Shown: positions 38,644-48,286, counted from the stretch's first letter. The stretch is DNA of 64,000 bases from Pseudoalteromonas sp. P1-9 (GCF_001399975.1 NZ_LKBD01000007.1:62001-126000); one strand, 5' to 3'. The notes: a model not told the origin generated them from the letters alone. Translations and numbers: made by a program.

Positions 38644-39336
38644 ATGAAGTACCAATGGATTGTTTTTGATGCCGATGAAACCTTGTTTCATTTTGATGCA
38701 TTTGCAGGTTTAAAACAGCTATTTTCAAACTACGATATCGTATTTGAAAAATCTGATTTTGATGCGTTTCAAGTCGTTAATAAGCCACTTTGGGTGGATT
38801 ATCAAAACGGCACAATTACCGCAAAAGAATTACAAATAACGCGTTTCACACGTTGGGGTGAAACGTTAAATGTGGCACCAGAATTACTCAATCAACAATT
38901 TATTGAAGCCATGGCTGATATTTGTCAGTGTTTGCCGGGGGCACGTAAATTACTTGAGTTACTGCATGGTAAAGCAAAGCTTGCGATTATCACTAACGGC
39001 TTTACCGCACTGCAGCAGGTGCGCCTAGCTCGCACTGATTTAACTCACTTTTTTGAGCATGTCATTATCTCTGAGCAAGTGGGTGTGGCAAAACCGAATA
39101 TCGCGATTTTCGAACATGCGCTTCAGCTGTTCGGCAATCCAGATAAATCAAACGTATTGATGGTAGGTGATACGTTGAGTTCAGATATTCTAGGTGGTAA
39201 AAATGCGGGGCTTGATACTTGCTGGATTAATCATGCTGGTGATAAAGAATTAGATACGGTAGGTGCGACCTATCAAGTGAACTGCTTAACAGGTTTGTAT
39301 AACCTGATTACCTCATTACAAGCCGAAAGCAATTAG
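38644..39336 (+). CDS. yjjG: Pyrimidine 5'-nucleotidase YjjG (HAD family)
   Basis: A 230-residue HAD-superfamily phosphatase. Motif I is FDADETLFHFD at residues 8-18 with the catalytic aspartates, motif II is in IITNGFTALQQ, motif III is around VGVAKPN, and motif IV is MVGDTLSSDILGG. In E. coli YjjG dephosphorylates dUMP, dTMP and damaged pyrimidine nucleotides, complementing YjjX's role next door. The stop codon lies inside the loop of the following terminator hairpin. Confidence 0.9.
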   Translation: MKYQWIVFDADETLFHFDAFAGLKQLFSNYDIVFEKSDFDAFQVVNKPLWVDYQNGTITAKELQITRFTRWGETLNVAPELLNQQFIEAMADICQCLPGARKLLELLHGKAKLAIITNGFTALQQVRLARTDLTHFFEHVIISEQVGVAKPNIAIFEHALQLFGNPDKSNVLMVGDTLSSDILGGKNAGLDTCWINHAGDKELDTVGATYQVNCLTGLYNLITSLQAESN

Positions 39337-39348
39337 TGCTTTCGGCTT
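39320..39348. terminator. Hairpin terminator between convergent yjjG and chemoreceptor genes
   Basis: Perfect 12-bp stem AAGCCGAAAGCA / TGCTTTCGGCTT with a 5-base loop that contains the yjjG stop codon. No long T-run on either side, so its strength is uncertain, but the position between convergent genes suits a shared terminator. Confidence 0.6.
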
Positions 39349-39358
39349 TGAATTAACG

Positions 39359-40987
39359 TTATACTTCAAATTTGGCGATTTCTTTTTCCAGATTTTTAGT
39401 AAATGATTTAATTTGATCTGTCGCTTTATGCGCATCGAGTGAAACACGCGCGGTATTTTCAGCGGTATCAGATATATGCACCACTCGCTGCGCTGTATCT
39501 TCACCAGCTTGCAGCTGCTCCTTTGCTGCAACTGAGATCTGATGGCTCATTTCCGTAATCGCCGAGAGCGACTCGGCAATACGCGTAAGTTCTTCGGCAG
39601 CTTTTTGTGATTTGGTAACTGTTTCTTCACTGGTGCTAATACTTTGCGTTACCGATGATTTGGCATCTTTGGTTGCCGATTGTAATTTAGCAATCATTTG
39701 TTGAATTTCTTCAGTGCTGGCTTGGGTGCGTTGCGCTAGCTGACGTACTTCGTCGGCAACAACCGCAAAACCGCGTCCTTGGTCGCCTGCACGGGCTGCC
39801 TCAATTGCCGCATTAAGGGCAAGTAAGTTGGTTTGCTCAGCAATGCCTTGGATTACGCTTAACACGCTTTCGATGTTATTAACCTCGTCATCTAAAGTTT
39901 GAATATTATCGCCTGCATTTTCAATTTGCTTTTCCAGCAGCTCAATTGTTTTAGCTGCTTCTTGAGTAAGAATATTCGCGCTTTTGCCTTGTTCTTCAGC
40001 TTCTTTTACTGAATACGCCGCTTGCTCAGCGTGGTCGGCGACCGTTGCGGCGGATGCGGTTAGTTCGGTAATCGCAGAGGCAACCACATGGGTTTCTTTA
40101 CTCATTGAATTAGTGAGGTGATCGAGTTCTTTCGAGCGCGTTTCAGAAGCGTGTACTTCATCTTGTAGTGCATCAGATACATTTTTGATGCCGCCAACCA
40201 CTTCTTGCAAACCAAGTTGCATATAGTTAATTGCTCCGGCAACACTGTTTTCATCTGCGCTTTGAAATGCATGAGTGGTTTTCAGGTTACCGCGTGAGGC
40301 GCTCATTACGGCTGATTGCACATGGTTAATTTCACCACCCAAAGATTTACTTAAATCTAAACCAAATTTGGCAAGTAAGACTGATAACACAACTGCGATT
40401 AAAATAGATAAGGTAAGTAGCCAACTTGCGGTTTGCCAGTATCGCTCGTCTACCTCTTTGTAGCTAATGCCAGTGCCTATGTACCAGCCCCAATCTTTTG
40501 TTTTTTGCACGACAGACGTAAGGTCGACCACTTCGCCTTCGCGCTCAGAATCCCAGTGATAGGTAATGATTTGTCCGGTTTTATTGCCAACTAAACGTTC
40601 AACCATAGCGCCAATACTGCCACCACTGGCATCTTTGAAGTCGTTGAAACTTGTGCCATGCAGTTGAGGGTCGTGTGGCGTGGCTACAAAGTTGAGTTGC
40701 TTGTCTACTACATAAACGTATTCAGAGTCGTGGTATTTGTTTTCTCTGAGCATTTGTGTGGCGAGTTGTTTTGCTTGTTCTTCATTTAACGTGCCATTTT
40801 TGCTGGCGAGTTCAAATTGGTTGACGATATTAACCGTGCTTTTCATTAGTTGGTTAATACGGGCAATATTGTCCATTTCACTGGCTTGTCGTAAGGCTTT
40901 TAAACCAAGCCCAGCAAGTGAAATTAGCGAGAGAAATAAAACAACCGTAAAAATGACTATTTTATTCTTTAAGGTTAGTGAATTCAT
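39359..40987 (-). CDS. Methyl-accepting chemotaxis protein with single Cache sensor domain
   Basis: A 542-residue inner-membrane chemoreceptor. First TM: about residues 9-29. The periplasmic part (about 35-185) looks like an sCache_2 domain ([23 protein letters not shown]... GWYIGTGI). Second TM around 187-207, then a HAMP-like linker. The signalling hairpin tip is [20 protein letters not shown], followed by [18 protein letters not shown], fully conserved. No C-terminal NWETF-type tether is present. Ligand unknown; Cache_2 receptors usually bind small carboxylates. A single gene, preceded by an A/T-rich gap with repeated TTGATTAAA. Confidence 0.92.
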   Translation of the reverse strand: MNSLTLKNKIVIFTVVLFLSLISLAGLGLKALRQASEMDNIARINQLMKSTVNIVNQFELASKNGTLNEEQAKQLATQMLRENKYHDSEYVYVVDKQLNFVATPHDPQLHGTSFNDFKDASGGSIGAMVERLVGNKTGQIITYHWDSEREGEVVDLTSVVQKTKDWGWYIGTGISYKEVDERYWQTASWLLTLSILIAVVLSVLLAKFGLDLSKSLGGEINHVQSAVMSASRGNLKTTHAFQSADENSVAGAINYMQLGLQEVVGGIKNVSDALQDEVHASETRSKELDHLTNSMSKETHVVASAITELTASAATVADHAEQAAYSVKEAEEQGKSANILTQEAAKTIELLEKQIENAGDNIQTLDDEVNNIESVLSVIQGIAEQTNLLALNAAIEAARAGDQGRGFAVVADEVRQLAQRTQASTEEIQQMIAKLQSATKDAKSSVTQSISTSEETVTKSQKAAEELTRIAESLSAITEMSHQISVAAKEQLQAGEDTAQRVVHISDTAENTARVSLDAHKATDQIKSFTKNLEKEIAKFEV

Positions 40988-41117
40988 AGGCTTCCCTCAC
41001 ATCTACCTTTATAAGTGGTACATCATAGCGCCGTTACTAAGCTGCTGTTAGCGCCATCCTGTTGTGGTATGCAAAGTGAGAGAGGAATTGATTAATTTTG
41101 TTGAGATTTAATTTTTA

Positions 41118-41177
41118 TTTAATCAATTCTTAGATACCGTTTGATTAAACACTAACCGCTCATTAATGTTTAATCAA
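41118..41177. promoter_or_regulatory. Three TTGATTAAA boxes upstream of the chemoreceptor gene
   Basis: The 9-mer TTGATTAAA or its complement occurs at 41118-41126, 41141-41149 and 41169-41177. The last two form a 10-bp inverted repeat (TTGATTAAAC / GTTTAATCAA) with a 17-base spacer. This is in the gap between rsuA and the chemoreceptor gene. It could be a binding site or the ends of a hairpin. No regulator is known for it. Confidence 0.4.
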
Positions 41178-41220
41178 GCGTTAATCGATGGTTAAATTTC
41201 ATGTTCCCAAAGTAGTGTTA

Positions 41221-41934
41221 CTAACTGGAAATTGTTTCAATCTCGTGTTGGGTTAGTGGGCGGTATTCACCAGGTGCTAAGTTTGGATCAAGTGCCACAG
41301 TACCAATTTTTTCACGATGAAGTGCCACTACGCGGTTATCAACAGCAGCTAACATGCGTTTAACTTGATGGTATTTACCCTCGTAAATAGAAAGGCGCAT
41401 AGAGTAATCAGCAAGTCTTTCAACAACAGCTGGCTTAGTTGCACTTTTTTCACCATGTAACATCACGCCATTAGTTAGCTGTTCGCACATTTCATCTGTA
41501 ATTGGTTGTTCTGTTTCAATTAAATACACTTTGTATTTTTGATGGCGCGGTGAAGTGATTTTGTGGCTCCAATCGCCGTCTGACGTAATTAACACAAGCC
41601 CTGTCGTGTCGATATCGAGTCGTCCTGCAACATGGAGTTTATCCATCATAGGTTCATCGAGTAGATCAAAGACGGTTTGATGCATTTCATCGCTATTGGC
41701 GCAAATAAAGTCTTCGGGTTTATTTAGCATGTAATAGCGCTCACCCACAGCTGTGATTTCTTCTCCATACCAAGTAACAGCGTCATCAGGGGTTACTTGT
41801 GTATCGGCTTTGATTATCACCTCGCCATTAATTGTTGCGTGTTTTCTTTTAATACCAATCTTTGCCTTTGAGCGCGGCACTTCAGCAAAATGGCTTAAAA
41901 ATTTATCAAGGCGGCAAGGAAATTTAATCGTCAT
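41221..41934 (-). CDS. rsuA: 16S rRNA pseudouridine-516 synthase RsuA
   Basis: A 237-residue enzyme converting U516 of 16S rRNA to pseudouridine. An N-terminal S4 RNA-binding domain (CRLDKFLSHFAEVPRSKAKI) precedes the catalytic domain, whose motif II reads GRLDIDTTGLVLITSDGDW with the catalytic aspartate. The ending APGEYRPLTQHEIETI is also typical of RsuA. The N-terminus is a few residues longer than E. coli RsuA. The stop is close to the TTGATTAAA region; no clear terminator with a T-run is seen. Confidence 0.92.
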   Translation of the reverse strand: MTIKFPCRLDKFLSHFAEVPRSKAKIGIKRKHATINGEVIIKADTQVTPDDAVTWYGEEITAVGERYYMLNKPEDFICANSDEMHQTVFDLLDEPMMDKLHVAGRLDIDTTGLVLITSDGDWSHKITSPRHQKYKVYLIETEQPITDEMCEQLTNGVMLHGEKSATKPAVVERLADYSMRLSIYEGKYHQVKRMLAAVDNRVVALHREKIGTVALDPNLAPGEYRPLTQHEIETISS

Positions 41935-41991
41935 GGCAGTGCTTATTACGGAACCAAAAATAATAGCGGGAGTATACGCAGAGATATAAAA

Positions 41992-42022
41992 AAAGCCAGT
42001 AAAGCTTAGCTTTACTGGCTTT
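41992..42022 (-). terminator. Rho-independent terminator of the TonB-dependent receptor gene
   Basis: 14-bp stem AAAGCCAGTAAAGC / GCTTTACTGGCTTT with a 3-base loop. On the minus strand it is followed by TTTTTTT-like sequence. It lies 29 bases beyond the receptor stop and 58 bases upstream of the rsuA start. Confidence 0.88.
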
Positions 42023-42050
42023 TAAGCAACAAACATTGGGAAATGTTAAA

Positions 42051-45000
42051 TTAGAAGCTGTATTGTGCACCTAAGTAAACGAAGCGACCGCGACCACCGC
42101 CGTATGCGCTGTCGTAATTGCCACGACCACCAAGAATGTATGGGCCATTTTCATCAAATAGGTTGTTGATACCACCGAATACACGAAGCTCACTATTATT
42201 ACCGATATCCATTGTGTAAGATGCCGAAATATTGTGAGTTGTTACTGATGGTAATTCGCTACCCCATAAAGCTTCTGGAGCTGCAACACATGCATCAGAA
42301 CCTTGTGCACAACGTTCATCGTTAGCGGCCATATCCTCTAACCATGATTCATAGGTTGACTGGCTGCGGCGAATAGCACCTTTATAGCGTGTACTCCAAC
42401 GTACGCGCACATCGTTTTTGTACCAAGTAACTGATGCAGAAGCTTTATCTTCAAATAAATCGTTTACTAATACACCTTCATAAGTATCACTAAACTGACC
42501 ATCAGGACCTGTACTTGTAACCGAGTATTCAATTACATGAGTCCAATCAGCCTTGAAGCGCAGACTGCCATACTCATCTAGGTCATAAAGATATTCAGCT
42601 GCGATATCGTAACCTTTAGTACGGATTTCATCTGTATTGATTAAGCGTTGTTGCACTTCTTCAATTTGACCTTCGGTGTTACGAGTAATGTCGTTACAGA
42701 ATTCATTGCTGTCACCAAAAGGTAATGCTGAATCATAACAGAAGCCGATGATATCTTCGTTTGATAATGAAGTGATCGCATCATCAATTTGGATATCGTA
42801 GTAATCAATCGCTAAACGGAAATCTTCGATAAATGATGGAGCAATAGATACGCCTAGCGTAAAGGTATCGGCTGTTTCTTCTTTTAGATTCGAGTTACCA
42901 ACATTTGGAGAGTAACCGTTGTTGTCATCTTCAAACTCACCATCTGCTGCGATTGTTGCCGCGATACCTGGATCTTGGCGGCAGTTATCGTGTCCAGCGT
43001 CAGTTGATGTAGCTGTTACACCGTCACAGATATCGTTAAATGAATCATAATCACCGCGTGGAGGTGACATTAGGTCAGTGATAGTTGGAGCACGCTGTGC
43101 GCGAGCCCAGTTTGCACGTACCATGTAGCCATCAACAGGCACATAGATTAGGCCCGTTTTGTAACTTTGGATTAAACCTGTTGAAGACCAAGAATAATCA
43201 GCAAAACGTGCAGAAACTTCTAGATCAAGGCTTTGTGCACCTGTAACGTCTTTTAGAAGTGGAATAGCAGCTTCACCGAATGCTTCATATACACTTACGT
43301 CGCCTTTGAAGTCGGGAACATAGTTAAATGTAACGCCACCTTCAGGTACATTTGTTTCAACACTTTGTTCATCTTTACGGTATTCAAAACCAAATGCAGA
43401 TGATACTGCGCCAGCCGGCATATCAAATAAATCACCTGCAACATATCCCATAACTGTTGTTTGTTCGATATTAGAAGTGATTTCAGTGTTAGCACGAATA
43501 TAGTTTGCAGCTTCTGGGGTAATTGAGCCTTCGCCAAACAGGTTTAATGGTACACAACCTTCAGCACGTGCATCAGCATCTTTACATTGAATCGTGCCAT
43601 CAGCGAGTACTTCTGCATTTAATGCATTGCGGACATTAGCAACAAATAACTCATTTGAACGCTCTTGTTCTTGTTTAAATTTACCGTAGCTTACAGATAA
43701 ATCCCAATCCCAATCATTCCAAATGGTACCACGTGCGCCAGCCCAAGTACGCAAGGTATCACGAGTGTTTTTATTTAAAATTTGGCCTACTTCAATAAAG
43801 TTACGGTCCCACTTCACGCCACGAGAGCTCGCTTGTTCGCGAATTTCTTCTGGCATATATGGGTTGTCATATGGGATGCGACCAATACAGTCAGAACCGA
43901 ATATACCAGTTGCCGTGTCATGAGTAATAATTGAATCGCACTCATCTTCGCTTTCAGGTGACTTTAAATTTTCAGAAGTATTACGGCTATATTGAGCTTG
44001 GAAATATACTTCGACATCGTCATTTACTTCAAACTCTGTTTTACCGGCAATAGCAAGCGCTTTGTCAGGTACTTTCAACATAGTGTATTGATTGTAGTCA
44101 ATACCGTAGCGCTCTTCGTGCCAATCATCACGAAGTGTTTGACCATCGTACCAAAAGCCTGCATCAGGGCGAGTAGAGCTTTTTTCGTCGAATACACCAC
44201 CTGGAATTGAGTCACTCAGGCTACGCCAATCTGCGCGCGAAATATCTCGCATACACTGATAACCTGATTCAGTAAGCATCTGGTTACACATTTCATCGTC
44301 GTCATACGTCCATGAATCCATCTGTTGAGCGCGATCGCGATCCCAGTAACTTAGGCCTTTCTGTTCGTCATAAGTTAAGCTTAAGAAAGCATAGCCTCGC
44401 TCATTGCCATAGGTTGTACCGAAGTCTGAATCGATAGTGAATTCTTTTGCGCCGCCTTCAGTGCTTTCACCACCGCGGGCTTTAATACTAAATCCTTCTT
44501 TATCTTGTTGAGTAATAATGTTTACTACACCTGCAATCGCATCAGAGCCATAAGCCGCAGATGCACCACCTGTAATAATTTCAACTTTATCTACCATACT
44601 GGTTGGAATGGTGCTTAGGCTGACGTAGTTGCCTGAGTATGAGTTTGAAACGACACGGCGGCCATCAATTAGCGTAAGTGTACGATTAGTACCAAGCTCG
44701 CGCAGATCAATAGTAGATAGACCTGTGTTTTGAACACTTGATTGAGAGTTTGAGTTGCTTGAACCTTCAGATACCTGAGGTAATTCGTTAACTAAAATCT
44801 CTGATAATGAGCCAAGGCCTGTGTCATCGATGGCATTACGATCCATAGTTGCAATAGGTGTTGCAACTGAAAAACTGTCACGTTTAATACGTGAACCGGT
44901 AACGGTAATTTTTTCTGGCGCCTCTTTTTTTGCTGCTTGCTGAGACACATTATTTGATTGTGCAACAGCTTGACGCTCTACCTCTGCATCAGCCCATGCA

Positions 45001-45062
45001 TTGCCCGAAATAGCAAATGCAATTGCTGCTGCAATTGAGCATTTTTTAGTATTAATTCCCAC
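42051..45062 (-). CDS. TonB-dependent outer-membrane receptor
   Basis: A 1003-residue protein starting at a GTG after an AAGGGG site. Signal peptide: residues 1-24 (ending GNAWA). A Q/A-rich stretch leads to the plug domain, starting at ITVTGSRIKRDSF and including LIDGRRVV and IITGGASAAYGSDAIAGVVNI. The rest (after about 210) is a 22-strand barrel ending in the outer-membrane signature VYLGAQYSF with terminal F. It has no TonB-independent signalling (STN) domain. The size and sequence style are like marine receptors for peptides, glycans or other bulky compounds; the ligand cannot be told. It is divergent from a regulator gene with which it shares operator-like repeats. Confidence 0.93.
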   Translation of the reverse strand: MGINTKKCSIAAAIAFAISGNAWADAEVERQAVAQSNNVSQQAAKKEAPEKITVTGSRIKRDSFSVATPIATMDRNAIDDTGLGSLSEILVNELPQVSEGSSNSNSQSSVQNTGLSTIDLRELGTNRTLTLIDGRRVVSNSYSGNYVSLSTIPTSMVDKVEIITGGASAAYGSDAIAGVVNIITQQDKEGFSIKARGGESTEGGAKEFTIDSDFGTTYGNERGYAFLSLTYDEQKGLSYWDRDRAQQMDSWTYDDDEMCNQMLTESGYQCMRDISRADWRSLSDSIPGGVFDEKSSTRPDAGFWYDGQTLRDDWHEERYGIDYNQYTMLKVPDKALAIAGKTEFEVNDDVEVYFQAQYSRNTSENLKSPESEDECDSIITHDTATGIFGSDCIGRIPYDNPYMPEEIREQASSRGVKWDRNFIEVGQILNKNTRDTLRTWAGARGTIWNDWDWDLSVSYGKFKQEQERSNELFVANVRNALNAEVLADGTIQCKDADARAEGCVPLNLFGEGSITPEAANYIRANTEITSNIEQTTVMGYVAGDLFDMPAGAVSSAFGFEYRKDEQSVETNVPEGGVTFNYVPDFKGDVSVYEAFGEAAIPLLKDVTGAQSLDLEVSARFADYSWSSTGLIQSYKTGLIYVPVDGYMVRANWARAQRAPTITDLMSPPRGDYDSFNDICDGVTATSTDAGHDNCRQDPGIAATIAADGEFEDDNNGYSPNVGNSNLKEETADTFTLGVSIAPSFIEDFRLAIDYYDIQIDDAITSLSNEDIIGFCYDSALPFGDSNEFCNDITRNTEGQIEEVQQRLINTDEIRTKGYDIAAEYLYDLDEYGSLRFKADWTHVIEYSVTSTGPDGQFSDTYEGVLVNDLFEDKASASVTWYKNDVRVRWSTRYKGAIRRSQSTYESWLEDMAANDERCAQGSDACVAAPEALWGSELPSVTTHNISASYTMDIGNNSELRVFGGINNLFDENGPYILGGRGNYDSAYGGGRGRFVYLGAQYSF

Positions 45063-45428
45063 GTTGATTTCCCCTTGAGGATTTGTCCACTCTGTTTTGC
45101 CAGAGCAATCATTTTAGTTATTGTGAATTTGACTAGTAACAGCACATCGTTGCTGTTAACTGTGATGCTGCTGTTACTTGTCAGCTCAAAACATTTGCGC
45201 TACATAAATGATTTGAGTGGGCCAAGGAGGCCTATCATGGTTTTAAAGCAGTGGTTATCTGAGCTCAATACTTGAGCTCTCTATTCTTCCACTTTTTAAT
45301 GTCTATTTAATATCTATTTGTATATTTTCATTTAATAACAGCTGTTTAGGTTTTTTTTGATGATATGTAATTGATTTGGAAACAGACATAAAATATGCAG
45401 TTAGACGCAATAATTTTGCAACTAAAGC
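45063..45428. promoter_or_regulatory. 366-base divergent control region between TonB receptor and regulator genes
   Basis: This gap holds several elements. Toward the receptor (minus strand): -10 TAAAAT at 45111-45116 and -35 TTACTA at 45134-45139 with a 17-base spacer. TAACAGCA or its complement occurs at 45137-45144, 45151-45158 and 45169-45176, the first overlapping the -35 box; the outer copies form a 10-bp inverted repeat (45135-45144 / 45169-45178). Toward the regulator: a further match, TAACAGCT, inside the palindrome AACAGCTGTT at 45337-45346. Between them lie a 12-codon ORF with a strong ribosome site (45223-45275) and a hairpin (45261-45279). No terminator T-run is clear. All assignments are by eye. 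Confidence 0.5.
45237..45275 (+). other. Possible 12-codon leader peptide with strong ribosome site and hairpin
   Basis: AAGGAGG at 45224-45230 is followed after 6 bases by an ATG that opens a 12-codon ORF, MVLKQWLSELNT, ending in TGA. Its last codons overlap a perfect 8-bp inverted repeat GAGCTCAA / TTGAGCTC (45261-45279, 3-base loop). It lies upstream of the regulator gene on the same strand. This may be a translated leader controlling the regulator, or chance. Confidence 0.3.
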
Positions 45429-47528
45429 ATGTTTTTAGGTAAGCTTGAACGCATAAAAACGAAGATTAAATCGATAATGAATAGCGCTGCGTCATATTTT
45501 GTAGGTCGGGTAGAAGTTAACCCATTAGAGCACACTTTAGTGCGCGATGAACATACCATTTCATTGCAACCAAAGTTTATAGAGTTACTTTGCTACTTGG
45601 CAGAGCAACAGCCTGAGCTTTTAACGCGTCAGCAAATCATTGATCATGTGTGGGATGGTAATAATTACGTTGGTGAAAAAGCGCTTACCAATGCGATTTG
45701 GCACCTGCGAAAAGCTTTGAAAGAACTCGATAGCGATCAAGAGTTTATTGAAACAGTGCGAAAGTCAGGTTATCGATTGCTAGTAGCGCCGGTATTTGCT
45801 GAGCAGCAAGATACTGTTTTTCTGCAAATATCTTCTCGCAATATTAAGCAGCTAGGCTTATTTATTGGTTTTGTACTGAGTATCGTTTTTGCGTGGCTTC
45901 TTTGGCCTGAACCACAACAAAAAGTGTATCAACAACCTGAGTTGATAACTCAGTATCCCGGGCGAGAGTTATTTCCTAGCGTATCAAATGATGGCCGTTA
46001 CTTGGTTTATTCTTGGCGACAAATGGACCGAAAAATAGATCTTTATCGTAAAGACCTGCAACAGCCAGATCTTAAGCACACAAAAATAACACACTCTCCC
46101 GGCAGTGAATCTCGCTCCGTATGGGCTCATGATGATTCAAAACTCTATTATTACCGGAGACTTAGCTCACGTTGCGAAGTGCTAAGTGTCAATATGAATG
46201 ACTTTGCCATTGAAAAACATGGTGAATGTTCAAATTCATCGAATGATGTGGCGGTATCACCAGATGGTAAATTGCTCGCTTATGTGGGTGTTGACCCTGA
46301 AAACACCACGCGTGGCGTGTATATTAAACAGCTTGATTTAAATGAGCCAGCAAGACGTATTCGATGTAACAACTGTGAACCAGGGGAAAGTGAAGCAATT
46401 GATTTTAGTCCCGATAGCACGCGATTAGCTATTTCACGTAATTTGGCAAATGGTAACGAAGATATTTTTATCTACGATATACAGAGCAAAACAGAGCAGC
46501 GAGTAGTAACTGGGCTACCTGATATTCGTGGTTTAGCATGGCAACCTGATGCTGAAAAAATTGTATTTTCAGCCATAAAGCATGGCAACCGCCATGGCTT
46601 TGAGTTGGACTTAACTAGCAACCACAAAACCAATTTAAATGTTGAAGGGTTTAGCTATCCTGCATTTGATAGAGCAGGTAACCTTTATTATCACGATTGG
46701 AAAATAGACACCTCAATTATGCGCTTGGAGCTTGATAGTGATGTGGCAGCCTCTCCATTTCCGCTAATTCAATCTGACTTTAATTTTCGTTATCCCGATT
46801 ACTCTCAGGCTGCAGACAAGTTAACATTTATTTCTAATGAGTCGGGTTTTGATGAAGTGTGGACATCAAGTCTTGATGGTACCCAGCGCAAGCAGTTAAC
46901 TCAGTTAAAATTTCATGCTCGTAACCCTATTTGGTCACCTGATGGTAAGAAAATCGCATTTACCGCAAACAATGGTCAAGAAAGCCGGTTGTATGTACTT
47001 GATGCGCTAACCAGTCAGCTAAAGCAAATCAAAACAGAGCTTAATTACTATGGTAAAGCACGTTGGTCGCAAGATGGTAGTGCGCTGTATTCGGCATCGG
47101 TTGGAGACATCTATCGCATTGAAATCGAGTCTGGTATTGCGACACGAATTACTCGCGGGGCGCATGCAATAGAAGTAAAAGAAAATCAATTGATTGTTTA
47201 TAAAGAAGGTAAAGGGCTATGGCAGGTATCAATTGATGGCGAGTTAATTGACGAACAGCCATTGATTAAGAATTTAAAGTTGGCAAATAGCACAGGTTGG
47301 CATGTTACTGAACAAGGAATTTATTACTTTAAAGTACGTGGCCATGACTATCGTTTAAGTTATTATGATTTTGCTAATAATCAAGATAAAGACGTATTGC
47401 GTGTGCCTGAACGTGCGTTCTCGCGCTCGCGCGGTATGAGTTTTGTGCCAAGCAAACAGTGGTTGTTGTTTACGGGCTATGAATCGCCGCAAGTCGATAT
47501 TAAACGAATGCGCAAAGACTATGAGTAA
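45429..47528 (+). CDS. Membrane-bound winged-helix regulator with periplasmic beta-propeller
   Basis: A 699-residue protein. An OmpR/PhoB-type winged-helix DNA-binding domain occupies about residues 22-125 (LLCYLAEQQPELLTRQQIIDHVWDG; GYRLLV). One membrane helix follows (about 140-160, LGLFIGFVLSIVFAWLLW). The remaining 530 residues are a predicted periplasmic TolB/PD40-type beta-propeller, with repeats such as FPSVSNDGRYLVYSW, ISPDGKLLAYVG-like and IWSPDGKKIAFTAN. CadC-type layout: a sensor outside, DNA binding inside, without phosphorylation. An alternative start at the internal ATG 45477 gives MNSAASYFVG. Its divergent neighbour is the TonB receptor, its likely target. A receptor-ligand or signal is inferred, not shown. 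Confidence 0.85.
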   Translation: MFLGKLERIKTKIKSIMNSAASYFVGRVEVNPLEHTLVRDEHTISLQPKFIELLCYLAEQQPELLTRQQIIDHVWDGNNYVGEKALTNAIWHLRKALKELDSDQEFIETVRKSGYRLLVAPVFAEQQDTVFLQISSRNIKQLGLFIGFVLSIVFAWLLWPEPQQKVYQQPELITQYPGRELFPSVSNDGRYLVYSWRQMDRKIDLYRKDLQQPDLKHTKITHSPGSESRSVWAHDDSKLYYYRRLSSRCEVLSVNMNDFAIEKHGECSNSSNDVAVSPDGKLLAYVGVDPENTTRGVYIKQLDLNEPARRIRCNNCEPGESEAIDFSPDSTRLAISRNLANGNEDIFIYDIQSKTEQRVVTGLPDIRGLAWQPDAEKIVFSAIKHGNRHGFELDLTSNHKTNLNVEGFSYPAFDRAGNLYYHDWKIDTSIMRLELDSDVAASPFPLIQSDFNFRYPDYSQAADKLTFISNESGFDEVWTSSLDGTQRKQLTQLKFHARNPIWSPDGKKIAFTANNGQESRLYVLDALTSQLKQIKTELNYYGKARWSQDGSALYSASVGDIYRIEIESGIATRITRGAHAIEVKENQLIVYKEGKGLWQVSIDGELIDEQPLIKNLKLANSTGWHVTEQGIYYFKVRGHDYRLSYYDFANNQDKDVLRVPERAFSRSRGMSFVPSKQWLLFTGYESPQVDIKRMRKDYE

Positions 47529-47531
47529 AAG

Positions 47532-47553
47532 AAAAGGGGCTTAAGCCCCTTTT
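47532..47553. terminator. Bidirectional terminator between regulator and OMP genes
   Basis: Palindrome AAAAGGGGCTTAAGCCCCTTTT, with T-runs on both strands, between the convergent regulator and outer-membrane protein genes. Confidence 0.85.
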
Positions 47554-47564
47554 TCTATATGTTT

Positions 47565-48152
47565 TTAGAAGCGATACATCACGCCTAAATTAAACTGGAA
47601 TTGGTTTAGTACCTCACCATCAAAATACCAATCACATTGCGTGCCGTTAGGGTCGATTTGACATACGGTGGTTGAATCATTTTTTAAAATAGTGGCTAAC
47701 CAACGGGCTTCCCCTAATGCGATGATGTTGTCGGTAATTTTATACTCTAAGCCACCGTATAAACCGGTGGCAAAAAAACTATCTGAATCGGAAAAGTTGG
47801 ATGAAATATGATTAACACCTACTTGCGCACCAAGATAGCTTGAAAGCTGTTTATTAACAGGTAAAACAACTGCGCTTTGAAATAATAAATAATTTAGGTC
47901 TAGCTCATAGTTAGCTGCATTTCGCTGACTACTCGACATGCGCGAGTAATACAAACCGTATTTAGAAATACCATCATGTTTATCAAGGCTAAAGCCAAAG
48001 TTATCATCGTCTTTAATGTCTATTTTTGTGCCGTTTTCGGTTTCTAATTCTTGGTTTAATGATTGTCCATAGTAACCCGCTATGGCAATGTCGGCGGTGC
48101 TCGAAAAACTCAAAGCGAGCAAAATAGTTGCGAGTGAAAGCTTAGCGCGCAT
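47565..48152 (-). CDS. Small outer-membrane beta-barrel protein
   Basis: A 195-residue protein with a signal peptide (to about residue 20, SFSSTADIA). The mature chain has alternating polar and hydrophobic residues in strands such as GLYYSRMSSSQRN, YELDLNYLLFQSAVVL, SSYLGAQVGVNHIS and FATGLYGGLEYKIT, and ends NLGVMYRF with a terminal F. This fits an 8-stranded barrel of the OmpA/opacity-type class. A loop carries two cysteines (VCQIDPNGTQCDW) that could form a disulfide. Function unknown. It is convergent with the regulator gene. Confidence 0.7.
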   Translation of the reverse strand: MRAKLSLATILLALSFSSTADIAIAGYYGQSLNQELETENGTKIDIKDDDNFGFSLDKHDGISKYGLYYSRMSSSQRNAANYELDLNYLLFQSAVVLPVNKQLSSYLGAQVGVNHISSNFSDSDSFFATGLYGGLEYKITDNIIALGEARWLATILKNDSTTVCQIDPNGTQCDWYFDGEVLNQFQFNLGVMYRF

Positions 48153-48286
48153 CTGATTTCCTATTCCTAAAAATACTCAACGTAATGAAGAGTATACGCT
48201 TTTGAATAAAATTTCAGCCTGTTTGTCGTAAAAGGTTTATTTTCGCGGTGAGGCTGGATTAATATGAATAACTAGGTTTTTAAACG

